From assembly GCF_000372865.1 (NCBI RefSeq), contig NZ_KB889965.1, positions 207,902 through 271,901 on the forward strand: 64,000 nucleotides of DNA. Direction: 5' to 3'. Of the stretch, positions 17,581 through 25,672 are shown in pieces. Within the stretch, counting starts at the first letter, position 1; each line of letters opens with the position of its first letter. This DNA is from Methylosarcina fibrata AML-C10. GTDB taxonomy: Bacteria > Pseudomonadota > Gammaproteobacteria > Methylococcales > Methylomonadaceae. The notes beneath the pieces are model-generated. The model was not told where the DNA came from and made no database searches. It worked only from the letters and a program-made list of their open reading frames with translations. A program made the position numbers and the translations under genes.

Positions 17581-18221
17581 TCATGGGGGCAGATCTTGCA
17601 ATCAAGTATCTATAGCTAAACTGGCAGACTGGTATCCACTCAAGTACTGTCAGTCACGGGCACAACCTAGCGATCCGGAATTGGCCGATTGTGTAAAAAA
17701 AGGCCATTTTGGATAGAAAGCCCTTTTCTGCTCAAATTTATTTTTAAAAAAACAAAGAGTTATAGATAGCGCTATTGATCAAATCGGCCTGTTCCGCAAA
17801 AACCGACTTTTTCAACACAATCGGTCGAACCCCGACTGTCACGTTATTTAAAATTTTTTTAGCCAAGGATATCCGGTTTGGATAGTGACCCGTGAGGGCT
17901 AAAAATGAAATACTGCTGCCATTTCTCCATAAACTTAAATGATCAAACCCGAACACTTTAATGCCGGTCGAGTTATTAATATAAACCATTGATATAAAAA
18001 GTCTTTTATAAATATATGGCTTGAGTTTTTAAGTATGTTATGTTATAATATTACATAGGCGATCTATTTGAATTCCCCGTCGCCTTGCCCTCCCTCCGCC
18101 CCACCATTTCAACGCGTACATTCACTTTGGCCCATCGGGTTTGAACTTCCGGTGCGCTTTCATGCGCGCGTTGATTTTGGGTATCCGGAGATTTTTATCC
18201 TCCTGTTTGAGGAGAACCCTG
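17581..18221. other. AT-rich decayed stretch without a confident gene
   Basis: Apart from one weak frame on the minus strand (17744-17989) nothing coding is convincing here. The stretch around 17700-18070 is clearly more AT-rich than its surroundings and includes a TATAATATTACATA segment near 18050 that may serve as promoter for the following block of small genes. Confidence 0.4.
17744..17989 (-). CDS. Hypothetical 81-residue frame (weak)
   Basis: Open frame of 81 codons with a plausible amino-acid mix but no recognised motif and no clear ribosome binding site before its ATG. It lies in AT-rich decayed DNA between the glcF relic and the plasmid-type gene block. It could be a remnant or chance frame. 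Confidence 0.25.
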   Translation of the reverse strand: MVYINNSTGIKVFGFDHLSLWRNGSSISFLALTGHYPNRISLAKKILNNVTVGVRPIVLKKSVFAEQADLINSAIYNSLFF

Positions 18222-18494
18222 ATGACCATCCCTTCTTTACCTGCGGGACTTGATCCCGCTCTTAAAGCCCTGACTCACTGCCTAGCATTAACCAATGACA
18301 ACTACCAGCGCCTGTTAAACCAGCCAGAATCCTTGCCTTTCTGCCGCGAGGCCGGCCGCACGCTCCGTGTCTTGGCGGACCGGATGACCCAGGTCCTGCT
18401 GGCCGCCCTGGCGGAACCGCCGGAGAGTAACGAGGAGGATCTCCTCCTTGAGGAGGAAGCAGAAACCTTAGAAGAGGAAAGCGCAGACGAATAA
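18222..18494 (+). CDS. Small acidic plasmid/ICE-type hypothetical protein
   Basis: 90 residues from the ATG at 18222, which follows a GGAG (18211-18214); the frame is open further upstream but that part has no coding signature. Conserved-looking middle (LTNDNYQRLLNQPESLPFC) and a very acidic C-terminal tail. It is the first of a run of three short proteins, each preceded by the same kind of ribosome site (GGAGA or GGAGAACCCTGATG), ahead of a RadC-like gene, a layout found in integrative elements and plasmids. Function unknown. Confidence 0.65.
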   Translation: MTIPSLPAGLDPALKALTHCLALTNDNYQRLLNQPESLPFCREAGRTLRVLADRMTQVLLAALAEPPESNEEDLLLEEEAETLEEESADE

Positions 18495-18609
18495 GCACCT
18501 CAGAATAGACTCTAATCTATTTCAACTATTGAACAGGCACGGCGAATATCCGTTGCAGGCTCGTTCGCCGTACCTTACTGACAAACTTTTATCCCAGGAG
18601 ACCCTGATC

Positions 18610-18945
18610 ATGACCGAATCCTCCCCACCCCAGGCCACGCCTGTGTTTGCGCGCTTCGAACTGGGGCAGCTCTGTTACACGCCCGGTGCCCAAGCGGCTT
18701 TGGAGCGTTTTAAAGTCAATCCGTTTCGCTTAATTGGACGCCATCTCAGCGGCGATTGGGGCGACGTTTGCGCCGAAGATGCAAAGGCCAATGAAGACGC
18801 CCTGATTCATGGCCACCGCCTGTTGTCGGCCTATCGGTTGACGGCGCCTGACAATGAAGGTGAACAACCAGACCCGGTTACGTGCTGGCTGATCACTGAA
18901 GCGGACCGCAGCGTCACGACGATCCTGCTGCCCGAAGAGTATTAA
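18610..18945 (+). CDS. Plasmid-related hypothetical protein
   Basis: 111 residues from the ATG at 18610, preceded by CAGGAGACCCTGATC. The features HLSGDWGDV, then CAEDAKANEDAL and WLITEADRSVTTILLPEEY recur in small 'plasmid-related' proteins of integrative and conjugative elements, whose role is unknown. The upstream leader (AGGAGACCCTGATC) closely resembles that of the preceding gene (AGGAGAACCCTGATG), suggesting a common origin or regulation. Confidence 0.7.
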   Translation: MTESSPPQATPVFARFELGQLCYTPGAQAALERFKVNPFRLIGRHLSGDWGDVCAEDAKANEDALIHGHRLLSAYRLTAPDNEGEQPDPVTCWLITEADRSVTTILLPEEY

Positions 18946-18973
18946 TCCCCAACCACTATCCCGGAGAATCCCG

Positions 18974-19303
18974 ATGAATCCAAAAACTGAAACCCCAACC
19001 GAATCCCAAACCTCCACAGACACCAAGCCCGCCGTCACCAAACCGGCCAAAGCCCAGTCCACGCCATCTACACCAGAGCCTGTCCTCAAAGCGACGGAAT
19101 CTCTAGAGACCGGTCAAGCACCCGGCACACCACCCGAGAGTTCGGGCAAGCTAGCGCCGGAAGTGATCGAGCTGGTCACGGAACTACGCGACACCGTGAA
19201 GCGCCTCCAGCCGCACAAACACACAACCAAATCCTTACGCCGCGCCCTGTCCAGCGTCAGTGCCATTCTGGCCGACATTGAGGCGCTGTACGAACAACTC
19301 TGA
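18974..19303 (+). CDS. Hypothetical Pro/Thr-rich protein
   Basis: 109 residues, start ATG 18974 behind CCCGGAGAATCCCG. The N-terminal 60 residues are Pro/Thr/Glu/Lys-rich and probably disordered; the C-terminal 45 (VIELVTELRDTVKRL and SSVSAILADIEALYEQL) should form helices. Third member of the small-protein run. No known domain. Confidence 0.55.
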   Translation: MNPKTETPTESQTSTDTKPAVTKPAKAQSTPSTPEPVLKATESLETGQAPGTPPESSGKLAPEVIELVTELRDTVKRLQPHKHTTKSLRRALSSVSAILADIEALYEQL

Positions 19304-19331
19304 ACGCAGGCCCTGTCTAGCGTGATGTTCT

Positions 19332-19357
19332 GGATCACCCCGATCTGGGGTTGATCC
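19332..19357 (+). terminator. Hairpin after the small-protein block
   Basis: GGATCACCCC and GGGGTTGATCC form an interrupted inverted repeat 29 bp past the stop of the preceding gene. There is no strong T run, so termination would be weak; it may act on mRNA stability instead. Confidence 0.4.
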
Positions 19358-19438
19358 CTTCCTTATATACCGACGTGACTTTTCTGAATGGGGTAAATCC
19401 TGCCCAGGGATCGTCACGTCCATTTATCGGAGAAAATA

Positions 19439-19933
19439 ATGAACAATCCCTTTCAAAGCCACACCACGTCCGGATTTTACCTGGTGCTGCGCCCCGTAAC
19501 CCCTGACGAAATCCTCAGCATGGCCCGCCAATTGATTCAACAGCGCTTTGCACGAGGCCAGGCGATTACCAGCCCGAATGATACCCGGGAATTTCTGATG
19601 CTGGAATTGGCCCTGCTGGAGCATGAAGTGTTCTACTGCATCTATCTCGACAACCAGCACAAGATCCTGGCCAGCGAAGCCTGTTTTCAAGGCACCGTCG
19701 ATGGCGCCAGCGTTTATCCGCGGGAGATCGTCAAGCGGGCCCTAGCGCTCAATGCCAGCGCCGTGATCCTGGCACATAACCATACGTCAGGTCTGGCCGA
19801 GCCTAGCCAAGCGGACCGGCAGATTACCGAGAAATTGAAAGCGGCACTGGCACTCATCGAGGTCCGGGTCTTGGATCATTTCGTGATCGGCGGCACCGAG
19901 TCTTTTTCATTTGCAGAACGGGGATGGTTATGA
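19439..19933 (+). CDS. RadC-like JAB/MPN-domain protein
   Basis: 164 residues, start ATG 19439 behind CGGAGAAAATA. Contains the JAMM metal site: a glutamate in the LEHEVFYCIYLD strand, then the HNHTSG with downstream aspartate in LAHNHTSGLAEPSQADRQIT, and the VYPREIVKRAL helix. Length matches the stand-alone RadC proteins of plasmids and integrative elements, which lack the N-terminal helix-hairpin-helix part of chromosomal RadC. The biochemical role is uncertain. It groups with the small plasmid-type genes upstream and the recombinase downstream. Confidence 0.85.
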   Translation: MNNPFQSHTTSGFYLVLRPVTPDEILSMARQLIQQRFARGQAITSPNDTREFLMLELALLEHEVFYCIYLDNQHKILASEACFQGTVDGASVYPREIVKRALALNASAVILAHNHTSGLAEPSQADRQITEKLKAALALIEVRVLDHFVIGGTESFSFAERGWL

Positions 19934-20096
19934 AAATCAGGCTAAAACACACCTCCATCCCGCTGAAACGGGCAACCGAATCCCTGCAGGTTGCAACGCA
20001 ATCCCGGCCAGGGCAACACATGACAAGCCCCGTGGGCATGTTAATACACATTAACACGCCTACCTTGATGTTGCGTATTCGCAAGGAGGCTGCGGT

Positions 20097-21023
20097 ATGA
20101 CCAACGAAATGACATCCCCCTTAATGCAATATCATGGGGCACGAAAATCGTCGACATCGTGCGCAGCGTTGACACTGTATCTCGACAATTTGGCGCCCAC
20201 TGGACGACGTTCGATGCGTTCCTTGTTGCAAAACGTGGCTACATTGCAAGGCTGGTCCGGAGCGTTGGAACAACTGCCATGGCTATCGCTGCATTATGAA
20301 CATGTAGCCGGTATTCGGGCGACGTTGCGCAAGACTGGAAAATCACCGAATACGATCAACACGACACTCGCGGCGATGCGTGGCGTGTTGAAAGCCGGCT
20401 TTTTATCTGGCCAGTATCCGGCACAGGAATGGCAACGGATTCAGTCCATCAGTCGCGCGCCAGGTAAGCAAGTATCTGTCGGGCGGCGCCTCCAGGGAAA
20501 GGAAATCGATCGGTTGCTGCAAGTGTGCCGGCAAGACGATTCCCTGCAAGGATTCCGCGATGCAGCCATCGTGGTGTTATTGGCCTACGCAGGACTCAGG
20601 CGTAGCGAGGTGACAAGCTTAAACATCACGGATTATAGGGTACGTAACGGGCATTTGCGGGTCCGTGAAGGCAAAGGTAATCGCTCACGTGAATTACTGT
20701 TGCCCGTGCTCGCCCGTGCTTATATTCGTCGGTGGATTCATTGTCGTGGCAATAGCCCAGGCCCCTTATTTTGCCGATTGGCGAAAGACGGCGAATGCGA
20801 TCCGTTACAACGCATGAACGCACAACGTATTTACGGCATTTTAAAAAGGCGAGCGCGAGAGGCCGGCATAGCCTCCTGTACACCGCATGACCTCAGGCGC
20901 ACCTTTGTCACCCGCTTGCTCGAACAAGGCGTGGACTTCAACACCACACGGCAATTGGCAGGCCATGAAAACATTCAGACCACAATCCTGTATGACCGGC
21001 GGCACACGAAAGCCCAACGGTAA
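20097..21023 (+). CDS. Tyrosine recombinase/integrase
   Basis: 308 residues, ATG 20097 behind AAGGAGG. N-terminal SAM-like core-binding domain (about 20-105) and C-terminal catalytic domain with first Arg in YAGLRRSEVTSL, the HxxR box in HDLRRTF, His in LAGHENIQTT and the nucleophile in ILYDRR. It resembles XerC-like and integron/transposon-type recombinases more than P4-type ones. All catalytic residues are present. No matching attachment repeats were found beside it. Confidence 0.85.
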   Translation: MTNEMTSPLMQYHGARKSSTSCAALTLYLDNLAPTGRRSMRSLLQNVATLQGWSGALEQLPWLSLHYEHVAGIRATLRKTGKSPNTINTTLAAMRGVLKAGFLSGQYPAQEWQRIQSISRAPGKQVSVGRRLQGKEIDRLLQVCRQDDSLQGFRDAAIVVLLAYAGLRRSEVTSLNITDYRVRNGHLRVREGKGNRSRELLLPVLARAYIRRWIHCRGNSPGPLFCRLAKDGECDPLQRMNAQRIYGILKRRAREAGIASCTPHDLRRTFVTRLLEQGVDFNTTRQLAGHENIQTTILYDRRHTKAQR

Positions 21024-21337
21024 GCGATGGCGAATTTCAGCTTTTAAAGGGATGCCATCTCCGTAAATTGGACTCGAAAACCGCTTCGGCAAAATCGGCA
21101 AATCGGCATGGCGTTGGATTTCAATTCAGCAAATTCGCAAAAACAAAACACCGAAAAAAACACCTCACACAGTCGCCAAAAACCATCACAAAAAAATGAA
21201 AACGATACCTGCAAAAGTGCATCCGTTTTTGTTTGAAAAAAATAAGCTCGCGCAAAAAACAGCGAAAAAACGCGAGAAAAAAGCGCATTTTCGAAAACTG
21301 TAAATGCGCTGCACCACAACCATCTGCGGTGCAATTT
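21024..21337. other. A-rich spacer without a gene
   Basis: Roughly 300 bp between the recombinase and the excisionase-like gene. The plus strand has many A runs (AAAAAA several times between 21150 and 21290), which gives chance open frames on both strands but no ribosome sites or motifs. It probably holds the promoter of the following genes. Confidence 0.4.
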
Positions 21338-21724
21338 ATGACAACCACATCACTTGAAACTTTCGCAAAAATTCTCCCGCGCGTCATCCGCATTCGCGAT
21401 GCGCCATTTTATCTCGGGATGGACAAGAACCGTTTTAACACCGAAGTCAGACCTTCGCTAACCGAAATCAAAATCGGCACGCAGGGGATTGCCTTCGATC
21501 GCCTTGAATTAGACGCCTGGTTTGACGACTACAAAAACCGCCACTGCAAACCTCGCGCACAAAAACAACAATTACAGGAGAAAACCACATGGCAAAGAAA
21601 ATCCCCGGTCTCGTCAAAAGGGGCGACTGCTGGCACATCGACAAAGTCATCAAAGGCAGACGCATTTGCCAAAGCACTGGCACAAGCGACCTCGAAGAAG
21701 CGAAAAGTTACCTTGCACGATTGA
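21338..21724 (+). CDS. Excisionase-like DNA-binding protein upstream of integrase
   Basis: 128 residues from the ATG at 21338; the frame is open upstream but only A-rich sequence. The conserved core (LPRVIRIRDAPFYLGMDKN, then GTQGIAFDRLELDAWFDDY) is a winged-helix/excisionase-type DNA-binding fold found directly ahead of phage-type integrases. The C-terminal 45 residues overlap the start of the integrase gene in another frame by 136 bp, so this gene and the integrase are coupled. It probably directs excision or controls the integrase. Confidence 0.7.
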   Translation: MTTTSLETFAKILPRVIRIRDAPFYLGMDKNRFNTEVRPSLTEIKIGTQGIAFDRLELDAWFDDYKNRHCKPRAQKQQLQEKTTWQRKSPVSSKGATAGTSTKSSKADAFAKALAQATSKKRKVTLHD

Positions 21725-22647
21725 TGGAAGAGAACCGGCAAGCCACCGTGTATGGCGTGCGTCCGAAACGCATCTTTCGGGAAGCTGCAACGAAATATTT
21801 GTTGGAATCGCAAAAGGCGAGTCTGAAAGATGCCGCTTTGCATCTGAAGTTACTGGATGACTATATCGGCGAGTTAACGTTGGAGTCGATCCACATGGGC
21901 ACATTACAAAGCTATATCCAGGATCGTCGTAGTCAAGGCGTCAAAAACCGGACGATTAATTATGCTTTACAAACCGTGCGCCACATCCTGAATCTGGCAG
22001 CCATGGAGTGGATTGATGAATATGGCCTGACTTGGCTGGCCACCGCGCCGAAGATCAAGCTGTTACCGCAACTGGATGCAAGAAAACCGAGTCCTTTGAA
22101 TTGGGAGCAACAGGAACGCTTGTTTCAAGAATTGCCCGAGCATCTGGCGAAGATGGCGCTGTTTAAAGTCAACACGGGTTGCCGGGAACAGGAAATCTGC
22201 ACCTTGCGGTGGGAATGGGAGGAATACATTCCAGAACTCGACACCAGCGTTTTTATCATCCCTGTACATGCCGTCAAAAACCGTCTACAAAGACTGGTGG
22301 TCTTGAATAGCGTTGCTAGGGGAGTAGTTGAGGAGTTACGAGGACACCATCCGGAATATGTCTTCACCTATAAAGGCAACCGGATCACGGTAATGAACAA
22401 TTCCGGATGGCAAAGCGCTCGCAAGCGTGCGGGATTGCCGCAAATCAGGATCCATGATTTAAAGCATACGTTCGGAAGGCGCCTTAGGACGGCAAACGTA
22501 TCGTTCGAAGACAGGCAGGACTTGTTGGGTCACAAGTCGAGCCGGATTACGGATCATTATTCGTCTGCCGAATTGGAAAATCTGATTGCGGCGGCGGAAA
22601 AGGTCTGCGTCAGAGGGTCACGCAAAATTCACGCAACGAAAACGTAA
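21589..22647 (+). CDS. Site-specific tyrosine integrase
   Basis: 352 residues, ATG 21589 behind an AGGAGAAAACCAC site. Catalytic residues: Arg in NTGCREQEICTLRW, HxxK-type box HDLKHTFGRR, His in LLGHKSSR and Tyr in ITDHYSSAE. The stop lies 51 bp before the 51-bp tRNA-Thr repeat at 22699, and an integrase this close to a tRNA-derived site commonly belongs to an element that used it. It may therefore represent an older element integrated at the same tRNA, to the left of the 7.3-kb one. Confidence 0.88.
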   Translation: MAKKIPGLVKRGDCWHIDKVIKGRRICQSTGTSDLEEAKSYLARLMEENRQATVYGVRPKRIFREAATKYLLESQKASLKDAALHLKLLDDYIGELTLESIHMGTLQSYIQDRRSQGVKNRTINYALQTVRHILNLAAMEWIDEYGLTWLATAPKIKLLPQLDARKPSPLNWEQQERLFQELPEHLAKMALFKVNTGCREQEICTLRWEWEEYIPELDTSVFIIPVHAVKNRLQRLVVLNSVARGVVEELRGHHPEYVFTYKGNRITVMNNSGWQSARKRAGLPQIRIHDLKHTFGRRLRTANVSFEDRQDLLGHKSSRITDHYSSAELENLIAAAEKVCVRGSRKIHATKT

Positions 22648-22657
22648 GGCAATAAAA

Positions 22658-22694
22658 AAGGGAATCAATGACGTTGTAAATCATTGATTCCCTT
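22658..22694 (-). terminator. Strong hairpin terminator next to the left attachment repeat
   Basis: AAGGGAATCAATGA and its perfect complement TCATTGATTCCCTT (14 bp) enclose a 9-base loop. On the minus strand it is followed by a T run, so it ends transcripts running right to left. This is the position where a terminator of the tRNA-Thr gene would lie before the 7.3-kb element was inserted. It can also serve the integrase from the other side. Confidence 0.75.
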
Positions 22695-22698
22695 ATCA

Positions 22699-22749
22699 AT
22701 TCATGGAGCTGGCGATGGGACTCGAACCCGCGACCGGCTGATTACAAAT
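22699..22749 (-). repeat. Left attachment site: 51-bp copy of the tRNA-Thr 3' part
   Basis: Identical over 51 bp to 29944-29994. The repeat covers the 3' end, T arm and anticodon region of tRNA-Thr and a few bases downstream of it. Beyond 22749 the sequence no longer matches a tRNA. It is the truncated duplicate left when an element integrates in the 3' part of a tRNA gene. Confidence 0.92.
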
Positions 22750-22831
22750 TTGAAGGTCTGTTATTCTCTGCTGATTGCTTAACCTTAACAAACCTTTACA
22801 AGCCTTTAAATACAGCCTATCATAGCCTTAA

Positions 22832-22908
22832 CGGGGTTACACGAAATTTGCTTAAATTTGCTCTACTGTGTAACCCCGGCGTAACCCCGGAATCATTTGT
22901 AACCCCGG
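22832..22908 (+). promoter_or_regulatory. GTAACCCC repeats at the left end (candidate integrase arm sites)
   Basis: GTAACCCCGG occurs at 22870-22879, 22881-22890 and 22899-22908, the first two spaced 11 bp (one helical turn), and once inverted at 22832-22840. The same word with the same 11-bp spacing appears near the right end (29884-29903). Repeats of this kind near both attachment sites are typical of arm-type sites of tyrosine integrases. They lie over the integrase promoter/leader, so binding could also regulate the gene. Confidence 0.55.
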
Positions 22909-22919
22909 AAGGCGGAGAC

Positions 22920-24137
22920 ATGGCACAGAATAAAATCAATTTCACTAAGGCGGCTTTGGATGGCTTGGCATTGCCCGAAGCAGGTAAACGGGAAACTTAC
23001 CACGACCTGAAAACAAACGGACTACAGCTACGCGTCACCAGCAATGGCGTTAAAACCTTCTCACTGTTCAGACGGGTTAAAAACGGCAGTCCTGAGCGCG
23101 TAACCCTGGGGCGTTACCCGGACATGTCTGTCGAGCAGGCCAGAACGGAATCGACCCGCTTAAATGGGCTGTTAGTTCAAGGCATCAACCCCAACACCGA
23201 CGCCAGAGCCTTAAAGACCGAAACCACGCTGCAAGAGCTGTTCGACGAATTTCTAAAGCATCGGCGCAATAAGAGAGGCGCGTTTCTGTCGGAGAAAACC
23301 AAGCGCAGCTATCGGTATGACTTCGGCTTGTATCTGGAGAAATGGGGCAGGCGGAAACTGTCGCAGTTTAAAGATACCGACTTCGGTAAGCTCCACGCGG
23401 AGATAGGAAAGGAGCACCCTACTACTGCCAACCGGGTTATTGCAATGGCATCAAGCCTGTTCAGCTATGCTGCCGAACGGAAGTTATTCAAGGGTACGAA
23501 TCCGGCGCACGGCATCAAGAAATTCCCGGAGACCAAGAGAGACCGATTTTTACAGTCCGACGAATTGCCGGCGTTTTTTGAGGCTTTGGCGGAGGAGCCG
23601 AACGATACTCTACGCGACTACTTTTTATTGTTACTGCTGACCGGTGCGCGGCGTTCCAATGCTCAGGAAATGCAGTGGAGCCAGCTCAATCTGGATAGGG
23701 CAGAGTGGCGTATTCCGACCACCAAAAACGGCGAACCGCAAACCGTCACGCTGACTCCGGAAGCCGTCACCATTCTGCAAACAAGGCGTGGCGGTGATCC
23801 GGTTTGGGTATTCCCTGGAAGCGGCGCTACCGGGCATCTGGTGGAGCCCAAAAAAGCCTGGAAGCGGATATTGGACAGGGCAGGGCTATCCGACCTGCGC
23901 ATTCACGACTTGCGGCGTACCTTGGGCAGTTGGCAGGCTAAAACGGGCGCGTCTCTGGCGATTGTCGGCAAGAGCCTTAACCACAAGTCGCCATCGACCA
24001 CGGCCATCTATGCCCGGTTAGACTTAGACCCCGTGCGCGAATCCGTCGAACGCGCCACCAGCGCCATGCTGGCGGCCGGTGGTCTGAAAGAGTCAGGAGA
24101 GATTATCCCTATCACCAAAATGAAGAAAGCATTATGA
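22920..24137 (+). CDS. P4-type tyrosine integrase of the element
   Basis: 405 residues from the ATG at 22920, chosen because it follows GGAAGGCGGAGAC and starts the family's N-terminal DUF4102 domain (LPEAGKRETYHDLKTNGLQL, then LGRYPDMSVEQAR). Catalytic residues: Arg in LTGARRSNAQEM, HxxR in HDLRRTLGSWQ, His in LNHKSPSTT and Tyr in AIYARLD. Such integrases recombine into the 3' end of tRNA genes, matching the tRNA-Thr repeats here. The stop overlaps the next gene by 4 bp, so a toxin-antitoxin pair is translated with it. Confidence 0.93.
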   Translation: MAQNKINFTKAALDGLALPEAGKRETYHDLKTNGLQLRVTSNGVKTFSLFRRVKNGSPERVTLGRYPDMSVEQARTESTRLNGLLVQGINPNTDARALKTETTLQELFDEFLKHRRNKRGAFLSEKTKRSYRYDFGLYLEKWGRRKLSQFKDTDFGKLHAEIGKEHPTTANRVIAMASSLFSYAAERKLFKGTNPAHGIKKFPETKRDRFLQSDELPAFFEALAEEPNDTLRDYFLLLLLTGARRSNAQEMQWSQLNLDRAEWRIPTTKNGEPQTVTLTPEAVTILQTRRGGDPVWVFPGSGATGHLVEPKKAWKRILDRAGLSDLRIHDLRRTLGSWQAKTGASLAIVGKSLNHKSPSTTAIYARLDLDPVRESVERATSAMLAAGGLKESGEIIPITKMKKAL

Positions 24138-24364
24138 GCATTGACTACCACGATTTTATTACCATCGAACCGGGAAAACGCAGCGGTAAGCCTTGTATAC
24201 GCGGTTTGCGGATTACCGTCGATGACATCCTTGACTGTTTTTCGGCCGGCATGACCGAAGAGGAAGTGCTGGACGATTACGACTATTTGACCCGCGACGA
24301 CATACGCGCCTGTTTCGCTTATGCGGCCGACCGCGAGCGCCATACGCGGGTAATCAAGGGATGA
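24134..24364 (+). CDS. DUF433 antitoxin
   Basis: 76-residue DUF433 protein: ITIEPGKRSGKPCIRGLRIT, then VDDILDCFSAGMTEEEVLDD with a helix-turn-helix-like second half. It overlaps the integrase stop and the following DUF5615 gene by 4 bp each. DUF433 proteins are the antitoxin partners of PIN-like DUF5615 toxins. Coupling to the integrase suggests it stabilises the element. Confidence 0.87.
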   Translation: MSIDYHDFITIEPGKRSGKPCIRGLRITVDDILDCFSAGMTEEEVLDDYDYLTRDDIRACFAYAADRERHTRVIKG

Positions 24365-24693
24365 GGCTGCTTTTTGACGAGAACCTGTCTCCCAAAATGG
24401 TGGCGGGGTTAAGCGATATTTTTCCTGGATCTGCCCATGTTGATCGGGTGGGTCTGGGCGGCGGTTCCGACAATGAGGTATGGCGTTACGCCAAAGATAA
24501 TGATTTTGTCATTGTCAGCAAGGACGCCGATTTTTACGAACAAAGCATGTTGCGAGGTCAACCGCCGAAGGTGATTTGGATACGGCGCGGCAACTGCACC
24601 AATAGACAATTGCAGTTGATCCTAAGAAACAAGGCTGGCGATATTGCCGAGCTTTGCATGGCAGATGATGTTTCGCTGCTAAGGATCGATTGA
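24361..24693 (+). CDS. DUF5615 PIN-like toxin
   Basis: 110 residues with the PIN-like acidic residues in LLFDENLSP, GGGSDNEVWRYAKDN and VSKDADFYEQS. This family (Mut7-C/VapC-like) is predicted to be a ribonuclease toxin. The start overlaps the DUF433 stop by 4 bp, the standard arrangement. Together they form a type II-like addiction module of the element. Confidence 0.87.
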   Translation: MRLLFDENLSPKMVAGLSDIFPGSAHVDRVGLGGGSDNEVWRYAKDNDFVIVSKDADFYEQSMLRGQPPKVIWIRRGNCTNRQLQLILRNKAGDIAELCMADDVSLLRID

Positions 24694-24757
24694 CCCCCAA
24701 TTAACCGGATAGGCCGACGGGCCAATAAGGATGATTGCGCTTTAATGAAGGAGTGCT

Positions 24758-25261
24758 ATGGATTTGTCAGAAATTTTATTCAGTTTAAGTAACGGCAGGT
24801 TAACCCAGGATGAGGCTGAGCAACTCATCCATAATTTACATAAAAAGAAACGTGGGCGTCCCAAGAAAATAAATAATCACCCCATGAAAAAAGAAGGGAA
24901 GATAGGGTGCCCTAAAAAACTTTCGAAGTATGAAAGAAATATTTCAATCATGGCGGCCAGAGTTGCATTAGATATTCATTATCCAAACTTGTCCGCTACG
25001 TCAAAGAAAATATATTTAGCTGAAACTTTTTGCATAGGAGAAAAGGCTATCGAGGCCGCGATAACGGAATTAAATAAGCGCGCTGTAAGAAAAGAAGTTT
25101 GGGTTTGCCAAGAAACAAAAGAAATTGCCTTTGTAGACCAGGAGCACATTAATAGCGTTTTTTTTGGAGCAGTATTAGGCCCTGATTCAAACGTTGTTTT
25201 TCGTAAAGTTGGTATTACAAATTACATAAAATGGATTCCTAAAAAAATAGCGGGAAAATAA
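24758..25261 (+). CDS. Hypothetical basic protein with AT-hook-like motif
   Basis: 167 residues, ATG 24758 behind GAAGGAGTGC. Contains KKRGRPKK (AT-hook-like) near residue 32 and a second, weaker GCPKK copy; the rest looks like a mixed helical domain (ARVALDIHYPNLSATSKKIY). Base composition is much more AT-rich than neighbouring genes, so it was probably acquired separately. Function unknown; DNA binding is likely from the basic hook. Confidence 0.6.
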   Translation: MDLSEILFSLSNGRLTQDEAEQLIHNLHKKKRGRPKKINNHPMKKEGKIGCPKKLSKYERNISIMAARVALDIHYPNLSATSKKIYLAETFCIGEKAIEAAITELNKRAVRKEVWVCQETKEIAFVDQEHINSVFFGAVLGPDSNVVFRKVGITNYIKWIPKKIAGK

Positions 25262-25354
25262 GACGATTTTATCGTGAATTATTTAGGGTTACAGTCACAA
25301 AAAGATGTCGTAGATTAACAGCATGTTTTACAAACCCTTACGGAGGGCCATTAC

Positions 25355-25558
25355 ATGCTGCAAACAAATACCGATCTTTTAAACACTAAGCAAGCCGCTG
25401 AATACCTAGGCGTTACTGTTTCGACGCTAGAGGTTTGGAGATGCACAAAGCGCTATCCCATCCCTTTTATCAAAGTCGGCCATCTGGTCAAGTATAGAAA
25501 GACCGCTCTAGATGCTTTCCTGGAATCGCGCACAGTTGACGCAGCCGACGGACAATAA
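25355..25558 (+). CDS. AlpA/excisionase-like helix-turn-helix protein
   Basis: 67 residues, ATG 25355 behind ACGGAGGGCC. The motif LLNTKQAAEYLGVTVSTLEV is a MerR/excisionase-type winged helix, followed by FIKVGHLVKYRKTALDAFL. In P4-like elements the equivalent protein (AlpA/Vis/Xis) activates or directs excision. It is separated from the replication genes by two hairpins, so it probably has its own transcript. Confidence 0.82.
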   Translation: MLQTNTDLLNTKQAAEYLGVTVSTLEVWRCTKRYPIPFIKVGHLVKYRKTALDAFLESRTVDAADGQ

Positions 25559-25599
25559 AAAACCCGACCATCACCCATAGATAGCCGGGTTCTTGAACC

Positions 25600-25639
25600 A
25601 AAACCGCAATTTCAACGCATTGAAATTATAACGGTTTTT
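25600..25639 (+). terminator. Hairpin terminator/attenuator between regulator and replication genes
   Basis: AACCG with CGGTT frames an inner perfect repeat AATTTCAA/TTGAAATT, followed by T5. It lies 34 bp before the CHC2 gene. A weaker inverted repeat AACCCG/CGGGTT at 25561-25591 precedes it. Either could end the regulator transcript or attenuate entry into the replication genes. Confidence 0.6.
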
Positions 25640-25672
25640 GGCGATGGATGCACCGGCAAAAAGGACTTTGCC

